Positions 51,656 through 60,282 of a stretch of DNA of 64,000 nucleotides are shown piece by piece; position 1 is the first letter of the stretch, and the number at the start of each line of letters is the position of its first letter. The translations under genes and the position numbers were made by a program. The stretch lies in the NCBI RefSeq assembly GCF_015694725.1, contig NZ_JADQDQ010000003.1, forward strand, positions 186,001-250,000. Reading direction: 5' to 3'. The notes beneath the pieces are model-generated. The model was not told the origin of the DNA and made no database searches. It was given only the letters and a program-made list of their open reading frames with translations. This DNA is from Hymenobacter jeongseonensis (GTDB lineage: Bacteria > Bacteroidota > Bacteroidia > Cytophagales > Hymenobacteraceae).

Positions 51656-53008
51656 ATGGAAACCACCTTCGCCACCGACAAAGACCAAATCCTGCACGAC
51701 AACCTCGACCACACGCTGTTCTCGTGGTCGAAGCAAACGGGCCTGAATCCTATCAACGCCGAGCGCGCCGAGGGCGTGTACGTGTGGGACCGCGACGGCA
51801 AGCGCTACCTCGACTTCTCCTCGCAGTTGATGAACGTGAACATCGGCCACGGCGACCAGCGCGTGACCGAGGCCGTGGCTGCCCAGATGCGCGAGCTCAG
51901 CTACGTATACCCCGGCATGATTACCAAGGCCCGCGGCGACCTCGGCCGGCGCTTGGCCGAAATCACCGCACCCAATCTTACCAAAGCTTTCTTCACGCTG
52001 GGTGGGGCCGAGGCCATTGAAAATGCCATCAAGCTGGCGCGGGTCTACACCGGCCGCCACAAGATTGTGACGCTGTACCAGTCGTTTCACGGGGCCAGCT
52101 ACGGCGCGATGAGCGCCGGCGGCGACCCGCGCAAGTTTGCTGTGGATAGCCAGGCCATGCCCAATGTGGTGCACGTTGAAAACCCGTATTTCTACCGCTG
52201 CCCCTGGTACTCTGAAACGCCCGAGCAGTGCGCCCAGCGCGCCGCCGAGGCCATGGAGCGCATCATTGGCTACGAAAATCCCGGCAGCGTGGCCGCCATC
52301 ATTATGGAAGGGGAGTCGGGCACGTCGGGCTGCATCAAGTACCCCCCCGGTTACTGGACGCGCATCCGCGAAATCTGCGACAAGCACGGCATCCTGCTCA
52401 TTGCCGATGAGGTGATGTCGGGCTTCGGCCGCACCGGCAAGTGGTTCGGGTCGGACCATCACAATGTCAAAATCGACATCATGTGCATGGCCAAGGGCAT
52501 CACGGCCGGCTACCTGCCGTTGGGGGCGGTGATGGTGGACGAAACCATCGCCAAATCATTTGACGACAAGCCGCTGCCGCTCGGCCTGACCTACTCGGCG
52601 CACCCCGTATCGTGCGCCGCCGCTGTGGCCGTGCTCGATATCTACGAAGAAGACAATCTGCTCGAAAATACCGTGGAGATGGGCAAGTACATGGACGAGC
52701 AAGTGGCCCAGCTCATGCGCCACCACCCCAGCATTGGCGACTGGCGCAACACCGGCCTTTTCGGCTGCCTGGAACTAGTGAAAAACCGCAGCACCAAAGA
52801 GCCCATGGCGCCCTGGAACGCCACGCCCGCCCAGATGGACGTCATGAACCAAGTCGCCGCCAAAATCCGCGAGCTGGGCATGTACACCTTCGTGCGTTGG
52901 AGCTACATCTTCATCTGCCCGCCGCTGAACATTACGAAGGATGAAATCGACGAAGGGTTGGCCATTATTTCCGAAGCCATCAGCATTGCGGATAAGCACG
53001 TGAACTAG
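51656..53008 (+). CDS. Class III aminotransferase (beta-alanine / beta-aminoisobutyrate type)
   Basis: 450 residues from the ATG at 51656. PLP-binding Lys280 is in MCMAKGITAGYLPLGAV and Asp251 in LLIADEVMSGFGRT; the substrate domain has TLGGAEAIENAIKLAR. Neighbouring genes make it the step that converts beta-alanine and (R)-3-aminoisobutyrate to malonate and methylmalonate semialdehyde; the amino acceptor (pyruvate or 2-oxoglutarate) is not shown by sequence. It is followed after 3 bases by a family-2 hairpin. Confidence 0.9.
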   Translation: METTFATDKDQILHDNLDHTLFSWSKQTGLNPINAERAEGVYVWDRDGKRYLDFSSQLMNVNIGHGDQRVTEAVAAQMRELSYVYPGMITKARGDLGRRLAEITAPNLTKAFFTLGGAEAIENAIKLARVYTGRHKIVTLYQSFHGASYGAMSAGGDPRKFAVDSQAMPNVVHVENPYFYRCPWYSETPEQCAQRAAEAMERIIGYENPGSVAAIIMEGESGTSGCIKYPPGYWTRIREICDKHGILLIADEVMSGFGRTGKWFGSDHHNVKIDIMCMAKGITAGYLPLGAVMVDETIAKSFDDKPLPLGLTYSAHPVSCAAAVAVLDIYEEDNLLENTVEMGKYMDEQVAQLMRHHPSIGDWRNTGLFGCLELVKNRSTKEPMAPWNATPAQMDVMNQVAAKIRELGMYTFVRWSYIFICPPLNITKDEIDEGLAIISEAISIADKHVN

Positions 53009-53011
53009 GCC

Positions 53012-53098
53012 GTAGCGCGGACTTTGTAGTCCGCGTCTTCGCGCATCTATACTTTCAACCAAATCGTTCCGGGGCGCGAACTACAAAGTCTGCGCTAC
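53012..53098. repeat. Family-2 double-hairpin element (copy 3)
   Basis: Outer arms GTAGCGCGGACTTTGTAGT (53012-53030) and ACTACAAAGTCTGCGCTAC (53080-53098) with one mismatch; the left arm is itself a hairpin (GCGGACT-TTGT-AGTCCGC). It lies between the aminotransferase and dihydropyrimidinase genes. Confidence 0.85.
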
Positions 53099-53105
53099 TT
53101 CTCAT

Positions 53106-54479
53106 ATGTCCATTCTCCTCAAAAACGGCCGCGTCGTCACCGCCGATTCGGACGCCGTCTGTGATATCCTGATTGAAGGCGAAAGCATCGTTTCCATCGG
53201 CCGCAATTTGTCGGCTGAGGGGGCGGAGGTTATCGACTGCACCGGAAAAATCATCGTGCCCGGGGGCATTGACCCGCACGTGCATTTGGAGATGCCGTTC
53301 ATGGGCACTTTCAGCTCCGATACCTACGAAACCGGTACCCGCGCGGCGCTGCACGGCGGCACCACCACCGTCATCGATTTCATTCTGCAAAAGCAGGGGA
53401 ATTCGCTTCGCGCCGCTTTTGATGAATGGAGTGGCCGCGCCACCGGCAATGCGGTGGGCGACTACAGCTTCCATATGGCCGTGACGGACTTCAACCCGAG
53501 CACCAAGGAGGAAATCAAGGACATGATTGCCGAGGGCATTACGTCCTTCAAAACCTTCATGGCCTACAAGGGCGCGCTCATGATTGACGACGCGCAGATG
53601 GTGGGTTTGATGCAGGAAGTGAAAAAGCACGGCGGCCTCGTGACCGCCCACGCCACCAACGGCGACATGATTGACACGCTCATTGCACAGCACCGGGCGC
53701 AGGGCAAACTCACGCCGCTCTACCATTACCTCTCGCAGCCCGAAGTGACGGAAGCCGAAGCCTCGGGCCGTTTCGCCGACATTGCCAACTACACGGGCGT
53801 GAATGCCTACATCGTGCACCTCACCTGCGAAGGCGCGCTCAACCAGGTACGCCGCGCCACCCAGCGCAACCAGCGCGTGCTGGTGGAAACCTGCATTCAA
53901 TACCTGCTGCTCGATGCGCGGCTGTATGAGGACGAGGCCAACGGCGCCAAAGTAGTCATGTCGCCGCCGTTGCGGGAGAAAAAAGACCAAGCTACACTGT
54001 GGGCCGGCCTTAATCAGGGATTGGTGAATGTGGTTGGCACCGACCACTGCCCCTTTATGTGGGAGCAGAAGTTGATGGGCAAGGACGATTTTTCGAAGAT
54101 TCCGAACGGGCACCCGGCCATTGAGCACCGCATGGAATTGTTGTTTTCAGAAGGTGTTAATAAGGGTAAAATCACCCTCAATAAATTTGTAGAAGTCACC
54201 TCCACCAACGCGGCCAAAATCTTCGGCATGTTTCCGCGCAAAGGCACCATTAGCATTGGTGCCGACGCGGATTTGGTGATATTTGACCCGCAAAAAAAGC
54301 ACCGCATTTCCGCAGATACCCACCACATGAATTGTGACTATTCGGCCTACGAAGGCTGGGAGGTAACCGGCAAAATAGATACGGTGCTGCTGCGCGGCCA
54401 AGTGGCCGTGGATGCCGGCGAAACCAAAGTAGCAAAAGGCTACGGACAGTTTATCAAGCGCGGCAAGACCAATATCTAG
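53106..54479 (+). CDS. hydA: Dihydropyrimidinase (hydantoinase)
   Basis: 457 residues, amidohydrolase superfamily. The metal site is complete: His58 and His60 in DPHVHLEMPF, a probable carboxylated Lys155 in FKTFMAYKGA, His182 in TAHATNGD, His237 in YIVHLTCEG, and Asp312 in VGTDHCPF. It opens dihydrouracil and dihydrothymine to N-carbamoyl-beta-alanine and N-carbamoyl-beta-aminoisobutyrate. It starts 7 bases after a family-2 element and is followed after 46 bases by the amidase that cleaves its product. Confidence 0.94.
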   Translation: MSILLKNGRVVTADSDAVCDILIEGESIVSIGRNLSAEGAEVIDCTGKIIVPGGIDPHVHLEMPFMGTFSSDTYETGTRAALHGGTTTVIDFILQKQGNSLRAAFDEWSGRATGNAVGDYSFHMAVTDFNPSTKEEIKDMIAEGITSFKTFMAYKGALMIDDAQMVGLMQEVKKHGGLVTAHATNGDMIDTLIAQHRAQGKLTPLYHYLSQPEVTEAEASGRFADIANYTGVNAYIVHLTCEGALNQVRRATQRNQRVLVETCIQYLLLDARLYEDEANGAKVVMSPPLREKKDQATLWAGLNQGLVNVVGTDHCPFMWEQKLMGKDDFSKIPNGHPAIEHRMELLFSEGVNKGKITLNKFVEVTSTNAAKIFGMFPRKGTISIGADADLVIFDPQKKHRISADTHHMNCDYSAYEGWEVTGKIDTVLLRGQVAVDAGETKVAKGYGQFIKRGKTNI

Positions 54480-54525
54480 CTCCGCAGACTACTTCAATTG
54501 TAAAATCTCACCCATCAAAAACACA

Positions 54526-55392
54526 ATGTCCAGAATTATCAAATCCGGCTTGATTCAGATGAGCCTGCCGATGACCGAAGGCGAAGGCACCATTGAAGAA
54601 ATCAAGGAGGCCATGGTGCAGAAGCACATTCCGCTGATTGAGGAGGCCGGCCGGCAGGGCGTGCAAATTCTCTGCTTGCAGGAGATTTTCAACACCCCGT
54701 ATTTCTGTCCCGGTCAGGACAAGGACTGGTACGCCTCGGCCGAAGCCGTGCCCGGTCCCACCACCGAGCGCATGGCCGAATACGCCAAGAAGTACAACAT
54801 GGTGATGATTGTGCCCGTGTACGAGCGCGAAGCCGCTGGCTTCCTCTACAACACGGCCGCCGTGATTGATGCCGACGGCACCTACCTCGGCAAGTACCGC
54901 AAGAACCACATTCCCCACACCTCCGGCTTTTGGGAGAAGTTCTTCTTCAAGCCCGGCAACCTAGGCTACCCGGTATTCCAAACCAAGTACGCCAAAGTGG
55001 GCGTGTACATCTGCTACGACCGGCACTTCCCCGATGGCGCCCGTGTGCTGGGCCTGAACGGGGCCGAAATCGTGTACAACCCCTCGGCTACCGTGGCCGG
55101 CCTCTCGCAGTACCTCTGGAAGCTGGAGCAGCCCGCGCACGCCGCCGCCAACGGCTATTTCATGGGCTGCATCAACCGCGTTGGTGAGGAGAAACCTTGG
55201 AATCTGGGCCGCTTCTACGGCACTTCGTATTTCGTGGACCCGCGCGGTCAAATCATCGCGCAAGCCGATGAATACAAAGACGAATTGCTGATTGCCGAAT
55301 TCGACCTCGACATGATTGACGAAGTGCGCAACACCTGGCAGTTCTTCCGCGACCGTCGGCCCGAGACCTACGAGAAATTGGTGGAGCTGTAA
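54526..55392 (+). CDS. Beta-ureidopropionase (nitrilase superfamily)
   Basis: 288 residues. The Glu-Lys-Cys triad is visible: Glu53 in CLQEIFNTPYF, Lys126 in GKYRKNHIPH and Cys163 in VGVYICYDRHFPDG. The N-terminal text and the RHFPDGARVLGLNGAEIV block fit N-carbamoyl-beta-alanine amidohydrolases; N-carbamoylputrescine amidases look similar, but the operon context decides for beta-ureidopropionase. It releases CO2 and NH3 from carbamoyl-beta-amino acids. Confidence 0.9.
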   Translation: MSRIIKSGLIQMSLPMTEGEGTIEEIKEAMVQKHIPLIEEAGRQGVQILCLQEIFNTPYFCPGQDKDWYASAEAVPGPTTERMAEYAKKYNMVMIVPVYEREAAGFLYNTAAVIDADGTYLGKYRKNHIPHTSGFWEKFFFKPGNLGYPVFQTKYAKVGVYICYDRHFPDGARVLGLNGAEIVYNPSATVAGLSQYLWKLEQPAHAAANGYFMGCINRVGEEKPWNLGRFYGTSYFVDPRGQIIAQADEYKDELLIAEFDLDMIDEVRNTWQFFRDRRPETYEKLVEL

Positions 55393-55430
55393 GGACCTCC
55401 CAATAGCTCTGCTCAAGCCGCTTTTGAAGT

Positions 55431-55523
55431 CGTCATGCAGAGCGCAGCGAAGCATCTCGCGTGCAACAGCAAATCAACCGGTTAACGATTCACGCGAGAT
55501 GCTTCGCTGCGCTCTGCATGACG
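55431..55523. repeat. Family-1 hairpin element (copy 6, CAG variant)
   Basis: Perfect 33-bp arms 55431-55463 and 55491-55523 with a 27-base loop. The arm is almost the same as the copy at 44001-44098, so the two share a recent source. Confidence 0.92.
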
Positions 55524-55549
55524 TGCTATTAGAATTCATTTCCGACCAA

Positions 55550-56875
55550 ATGCCCGAATTTCACACCCCCACCACCGAGCAGGAATTTCAGCTGAATTTC
55601 GCGCAGCTCAAGCCGCACATGAACCGCACGGAGGCGCTGTACGAAAGCTCGCGCTGCCTGTTTTGCTTCGATGCGCCGTGCATCAAAGCCTGCCCTTCGG
55701 GGATTGACATTCCGCAGTTCATTCGGCAGATTAATTCGGGCAACGACACCGGGGCGGCGCGCACTATTTATGAGGCCAATTACTTCGGCAATGCCTGCGG
55801 CAAAGTGTGCCCCACGGAAGTACTGTGCGAAGGTGCCTGCGTGTACAACTTGCAGGAGGTGAAGCCAATTGAGATTGGCCGGTTGCAGAGCTACGCCACC
55901 ACCAAGGTGATTGAAAGCGGCAAAAAACTGTTTGGTCCCGGGGCGGCCAATGGCAAAAGTGTGGCCGTGATTGGGGCTGGCCCAGCCGGTATTTCCGCCG
56001 CGTGCGAGCTGCGTGCTTTGGGATATTCCGTCGATGTGTTCGAGGCCAAAGCGCAGCCTTCGGGCCTGACGGTTTACGGCGTTGCCCCGTACAAAATTAC
56101 CAACGAGGAAACGCTGGCTGAAATGGATTATCTGCAAGCCCAATTCGGCTACAATACCCAGTTCAATTCGCCCATTAATTCACGCGAGGAGTTAGTGGAA
56201 TTGGAGAATAAATACGACGCCATTTTCCTCGGAATTGGCTTGGGCAAAACCAACGAATTGGGGTTGCCGGGCGAAGACAAGATTAACTGCACTGGCGCAG
56301 TGGAATTTATTGCCGAGTTGCGGCAGCATCACCACCAGGTGAACGTGGGCCGCAAGGTGATTGTGCTGGGCGGCGGCAACACCGCCATGGATGCCGCCTC
56401 GGAATCTTCCCGCCTCGGGGCTGAGCAAGTCATTCTGGCTTATCGCCGCGCCAAGGAAGAAATGGGGGCCTACGAATTCGAGTATGATTTGGCCAAAGGC
56501 GTAGGGGTGAAGGGCTTGTTCAACGTGGCGCCAGTGGAGATTGTGGGCAATGGCTACGTGGCGGGCGTGAAATTTATTCGCACCGAAACCAAGGATGGGA
56601 AAGTATCGGAAGTGCCCGGCTCCGAGTTCGTGGAGCCGTGCGACATGGTGATTAAAGCTACTGGCCAAGCCAAGCAAACGGAGTTTTTGCAACTGATTCC
56701 TGGCCTGAAGCTGGACGGGAAAGGCCGCATCGTGGCCGACGCGCACACCGGGCAAACCTCCAATCCTAAGTACTTCGCCTCCGGCGATGCCTGGAACGGC
56801 GGCGCCGAAGTGGTAAACGCGGCGGCCGAAGCCAAACTGACAGCCCGCGGCATTCATGCCTACTTAAGCAAGTAG
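55550..56875 (+). CDS. preT: Dihydropyrimidine dehydrogenase subunit PreT (NAD(P)H-binding, Fe-S)
   Basis: 441 residues from ATG 55550; longer readings include the hairpin element. The N-terminal cysteines CLFCFDAPCIKACP and NACGKVCPTEVLCEGAC hold two Fe-S clusters, followed by an FAD domain starting VAVIGAGPAGISAACEL and an NADPH domain VIVLGGGNTAMDAA. This is the electron-input subunit that works with PreA to reduce uracil and thymine. Its start is 26 bases after a family-1 hairpin, and PreA begins 131 bases further on. Confidence 0.93.
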   Translation: MPEFHTPTTEQEFQLNFAQLKPHMNRTEALYESSRCLFCFDAPCIKACPSGIDIPQFIRQINSGNDTGAARTIYEANYFGNACGKVCPTEVLCEGACVYNLQEVKPIEIGRLQSYATTKVIESGKKLFGPGAANGKSVAVIGAGPAGISAACELRALGYSVDVFEAKAQPSGLTVYGVAPYKITNEETLAEMDYLQAQFGYNTQFNSPINSREELVELENKYDAIFLGIGLGKTNELGLPGEDKINCTGAVEFIAELRQHHHQVNVGRKVIVLGGGNTAMDAASESSRLGAEQVILAYRRAKEEMGAYEFEYDLAKGVGVKGLFNVAPVEIVGNGYVAGVKFIRTETKDGKVSEVPGSEFVEPCDMVIKATGQAKQTEFLQLIPGLKLDGKGRIVADAHTGQTSNPKYFASGDAWNGGAEVVNAAAEAKLTARGIHAYLSK

Positions 56876-56893
56876 ATTACTCTGTCAAAAGCC

Positions 56894-56988
56894 CGTCATG
56901 CTGAGCGCAGCCGAAGCATCTCGCATGTGGTAGTAAATAAATCATTCAACGATGCGAGCGAGATGCTTCGGCTGCGCTCAGCATGACG
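56894..56988. repeat. Family-1 hairpin element (copy 7)
   Basis: Perfect 31-bp arms 56894-56924 and 56958-56988 with a 33-base loop, between preT and preA. Core CGTCATGCTGAGCGCAGCCG. Confidence 0.92.
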
Positions 56989-57006
56989 TTTTGGAGAATA
57001 GAAATT

Positions 57007-58395
57007 ATGCCCGACCTCTCAATAAATTTTGCCGGAATCAAATCGCCGAATCCGTTCTGGCTGGCCTCAGCTCCGCCCACCAACTCCGGCTACCAAATAA
57101 TGAAGGCGTTCGACGCCGGCTGGGGCGGCGCGGTGTGGAAGACACTGGGTGTGCCCGTCGTGAACGTGTCGAGCCGCTACGGCGGAGTGAATTACCGCGA
57201 CAAGCGCCTGGTCGGCTTCAACAACATCGAGCTGATTTCGGACCGGCCCTTGGCCGACAACCTGCGCGAGATTGAGGAAGTGAAAAAGCGCTTCCCGAAC
57301 CACGCCGTCATCGCCTCGCTCATGGTGCAGAGCCGGCAGGAGTGGCACGACATCGTGCGCCAAAGCCAGGACGCCGGCGCCGATGGCTTCGAGCTGAACT
57401 TCGGCTGCCCGCATGGCATGTGCGAGCGCGGCATGGGCTCCGCGGTGGGGCAGGAGCCCAAGATTCTGCAGATGATAGTGGAGTGGGTGATGGAAGTGGC
57501 CACCAAGCCCGTCATCGTGAAGCTCACGCCTAACATCTCTGACATTACCGAGCCCGCCATGGCGGCGCGGCGCGGCGGGGCCGATGCCATTTCGCTCATC
57601 AACACCATCCAGAGCATTGTGGGCGTCGACCTCGACCAGTTTGCTCCCTACCCCATTGTGGACGGCAAGGGCACGAATGGGGGCTACTGCGGCCCGGCCG
57701 TGAAACCCATTGCCCTTAATATGGTGAAGAACTGCGCCCAGCACCCCGACGTGCGCCTGCCCATCTCGGGCATTGGCGGCATTGAGAACTGGCGGGACGC
57801 GGTGGAACATATCCTGCTCGGTGCCAGTAGTGTGCAGGTGTGCACGGCGGCCATGCACTTCGGCTTCGGCATCATTCGGGAAATGACGACTGGCCTGGAG
57901 CAGTACATGGTGGAGAAAGGCTTCAACACCATCTACGATTTCGTGGGCAAAGCCTTGCCGAATGTGTTGCCGTGGGAGCAACTCAACATGAAGTACAAGG
58001 TAACGGCCAACATCCACGAGGAGAAATGCATTGGCTGCCAGCTGTGCTACACGGCCTGTGAGGACGGTGCCCACCAAGCCATCAAGCTCAATGCCGATAC
58101 CCGGGTGCCGGAAATTATTCAGGAGAACTGCGTGGGCTGCAACCTGTGCTCGCTGGTGTGCCCCGTGGAAGACTGCATCACGATGGACCGCACCGATGAC
58201 GGCACCCAGCACCTCACCTGGAAGGAGCGGGTAGAAGCGGGCACCGCGCCCACCGAATTCAACGACGAGCGGGCGGGTGGCCGCCACCATTGGGTACCTG
58301 AGCCCGCCGCCGCACTGGGCAAGGAACGCCACAAAACGCTCCCTGGCAAAGCCCGGATTTATTCTGGTGAAACCGAACTGCCAACGGTTGTTTAG
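57007..58395 (+). CDS. preA: Dihydropyrimidine dehydrogenase subunit PreA
   Basis: 462 residues from ATG 57007. FMN-binding TIM barrel with the active-site Cys134 in NFGCPHGMCERGMGS, substrate-contact and phosphate loops SLINTIQSIVG and ISGIGGIENWRDAVEH, and two C-terminal 4Fe-4S motifs CIGCQLCYTACEDGAH and CVGCNLCSLVCPVEDC. It reduces uracil and thymine with electrons from PreT. The gene closes the operon; the next gene is a lipoprotein with its own start. Confidence 0.95.
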   Translation: MPDLSINFAGIKSPNPFWLASAPPTNSGYQIMKAFDAGWGGAVWKTLGVPVVNVSSRYGGVNYRDKRLVGFNNIELISDRPLADNLREIEEVKKRFPNHAVIASLMVQSRQEWHDIVRQSQDAGADGFELNFGCPHGMCERGMGSAVGQEPKILQMIVEWVMEVATKPVIVKLTPNISDITEPAMAARRGGADAISLINTIQSIVGVDLDQFAPYPIVDGKGTNGGYCGPAVKPIALNMVKNCAQHPDVRLPISGIGGIENWRDAVEHILLGASSVQVCTAAMHFGFGIIREMTTGLEQYMVEKGFNTIYDFVGKALPNVLPWEQLNMKYKVTANIHEEKCIGCQLCYTACEDGAHQAIKLNADTRVPEIIQENCVGCNLCSLVCPVEDCITMDRTDDGTQHLTWKERVEAGTAPTEFNDERAGGRHHWVPEPAAALGKERHKTLPGKARIYSGETELPTVV

Positions 58396-58558
58396 GACGG
58401 GTGCGTAGCTGAATTGCGAAGGTAAACCGTGGTCTAAAACAGCCGTAAAAAGCTATAGGCCTGTGGACTTATTATGGTAAGGGCGCACTTGTTCTGGACT
58501 AAAATTTGTTCTAGGAATAGCTTTCACTCGTTAATCCTGCGCTTCGGCGCAGTCGGCC

Positions 58559-58861
58559 ATGAAATCTAAATCCTTAATGGTTGTCTTGGGGCTGTGTTTA
58601 CTCTTTTTAAGCGGTTGTGCCTCAAGAGTCGGCGTCGGGGTTGACTATGGGTATGGTCCACCCGCCCGAGCGTATTATGGGCCGGTTCGGCCTTATTACT
58701 ACCCGCCCCGACCGGTAGTTGTAGTGCCGGGGCCGTATTATCGCCAGCCCTATCGGGGGCGATACAGAGCGTACCGAAACGACGGCGCTTACCGCAACAA
58801 CACCAGCGGCTACCGGCGCTCGGATGGCAACTACGGACACAGCCGTCGGCGGTCGGATTAA
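58559..58861 (+). CDS. Small Tyr/Pro/Arg-rich lipoprotein
   Basis: 100 residues. MKSKSLMVVLGLCLLFLSGC is a lipoprotein signal with Cys in LSGC. The mature part is very rich in Tyr, Pro, Gly and Arg (VDYGYGPPARAYYGPVRPYY) and is probably disordered. No family recognised; such proteins are common at the Bacteroidetes envelope. It is followed by a terminator. Confidence 0.75.
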   Translation: MKSKSLMVVLGLCLLFLSGCASRVGVGVDYGYGPPARAYYGPVRPYYYPPRPVVVVPGPYYRQPYRGRYRAYRNDGAYRNNTSGYRRSDGNYGHSRRRSD

Positions 58862-58889
58862 GCCAGCCTGGTACAGACTTTCAAGTTAG

Positions 58890-58927
58890 ACGGGCCACTC
58901 GCACGAAACTGTGAGTGGCCCGTTTTT
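58890..58927 (+). terminator. Intrinsic terminator after the small lipoprotein
   Basis: Arms ACGGGCCACTC (58890-58900) and complement (58913-58923) followed by TTTTT. It lies 29 bases after the stop codon. Confidence 0.85.
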
Positions 58928-59007
58928 GCTGTTAGGAAAGCCTCCGTTGTTACCGAAATTACCTGCAAATCCAATACCCAATCACAGGGACCAGTTATAA
59001 GCCACTT

Positions 59008-60162
59008 CTAGGCGGATACTGGGGCAGTCCGTATGGGCACGTGCACCGTTCCGGCCCGTTCGCGCAATGGGCGTCCGTTGCGTTGCTGGTGTTTCGCCTG
59101 AATTTCAGCCACAATGGCCAATGCTATTTCCTCGGGTGTTTCGCTGCCCAGGTCTAGGCCGATGGGGCTGTGCAGGCGGGTGCTGAGTAATTGGGCAATT
59201 TCGGCTTCCGAAAGGTCAAGTTCGTCCAATAAGCGGGCTGCTTTCAGACGTGGCCCGAGCAGCCCAATGTATGGTGTAGCGGCGGGAATATGCAGCGCCA
59301 GCGCCGCCAAATCATAGGCGTAGTTGTGGCTTAGCAGCACGGCATATGCCTCCCCCGGATTCTCATCCGGAATGGCCGCCACAGGCACCACGCGGACTTC
59401 GGCCGCCTCAGGGAACCGGGCCACAGTTGCCAGATTAGGGCGTCCATCGAGCACGGTGATGTGCCAGCCTAATGAAGCCGCGAGGCGCACCAAGGGCTGC
59501 GCGTCGTTGCCCGCCCCGTAGATTATGAGACGCAAGGGCGGGGTGAGGCGTTCGAGCACAGCACGGATTGAGCCATCAGTTGTTTCCAAGTCCAGCACTT
59601 GGGCCGTGCCGTCGGCCAGAGTGCTTTGAATAGCGGCGGTCAGGGCCGAATCCTCAGTGAGTTGAGTTAGAAAGGGGGTGGTGTGAACCACGCCAGTTGC
59701 CGTGGATAGCTGGCGCTGGCCCACTGCCGCCAGCAAACCGCTGGCCGCATCGGTTTCAAATACGGTCACCAATACGGTGGATTCGGGGTGCTGCGCAAAA
59801 CTACGAAGCAGCTCCACCGGGTTGTCGGGGGCCGCGAAGTCCAGGGGCTCTAGTAAGATGCGTACCACGCCTTGGCAGCCGGGGCCCAAGCCGTGGCGCG
59901 GGTCGTCTTCGTCGCGGGTGTCATAAGTAACCAATGCTGGCTGGCCCCGGAAAATGGCTTGTCGCGCCCGCTGGCGGGCATCGCCTTCTAGGCAGCCCCC
60001 GCTGATGGCGCCGGTGAGCTGGCCGTCGTCGGTGACGAGCATGCGGGCGCCGGGGCGGCGGTAGGCCGAGCCCAGCACTTCCACCACCGTGGCCAAGGCG
60101 CAGGGCCGGGCCGCGGCGCGGTGCTGGTCGTAGGCCAGAAGCAGGCGTTGGAGTTCGGTCAT
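59008..60162 (-). CDS. xdhC: XdhC family protein (molybdenum-cofactor insertion)
   Basis: 384 residues. The N-terminal XdhC/CoxI domain shows ALATVVEVLGSAYRRPGARM and GAISGGCLEGDARQRARQAI; the C-terminal Rossmann domain begins LIIYGAGNDAQPLVRLAA and continues to DGRPNLATVARFPEA. The family binds Moco, aids its sulfuration and inserts it into xanthine or aldehyde oxidoreductases. A molybdenum hydroxylase subunit lies at 62470-64000 on the same strand, with two plus-strand genes between. The protein is in the cytoplasm and no signal is present. Confidence 0.9.
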   Translation of the reverse strand: MTELQRLLLAYDQHRAAARPCALATVVEVLGSAYRRPGARMLVTDDGQLTGAISGGCLEGDARQRARQAIFRGQPALVTYDTRDEDDPRHGLGPGCQGVVRILLEPLDFAAPDNPVELLRSFAQHPESTVLVTVFETDAASGLLAAVGQRQLSTATGVVHTTPFLTQLTEDSALTAAIQSTLADGTAQVLDLETTDGSIRAVLERLTPPLRLIIYGAGNDAQPLVRLAASLGWHITVLDGRPNLATVARFPEAAEVRVVPVAAIPDENPGEAYAVLLSHNYAYDLAALALHIPAATPYIGLLGPRLKAARLLDELDLSEAEIAQLLSTRLHSPIGLDLGSETPEEIALAIVAEIQAKHQQRNGRPLRERAGTVHVPIRTAPVSA

Positions 60163-60282
60163 TATCGGAATGTTGTTGGCTGAAGCTGTACGCCCGGCGG
60201 ATGGGTGAGGTTATGTAAACTACTTGCCGGGAAGCGCGGTTTTGGGGCAGTTGCAAGCCGCCGGCTACCGGCGTGTATATTG

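Noticed and set aside
39398..56988. Family-1 hairpins as ordinary intrinsic terminators
   Set aside because: Most lack a T-run on either side and have loops of 18 to 40 bases, unlike the true terminators at 2668, 7767, 25523 and 58890. Only the first copy at 6255 is followed by a T-rich tract.
57067..58332. A 421-codon frame on the minus strand
   Set aside because: It is antisense to preA, which has all catalytic and Fe-S cysteines. No known domain in the antisense product.
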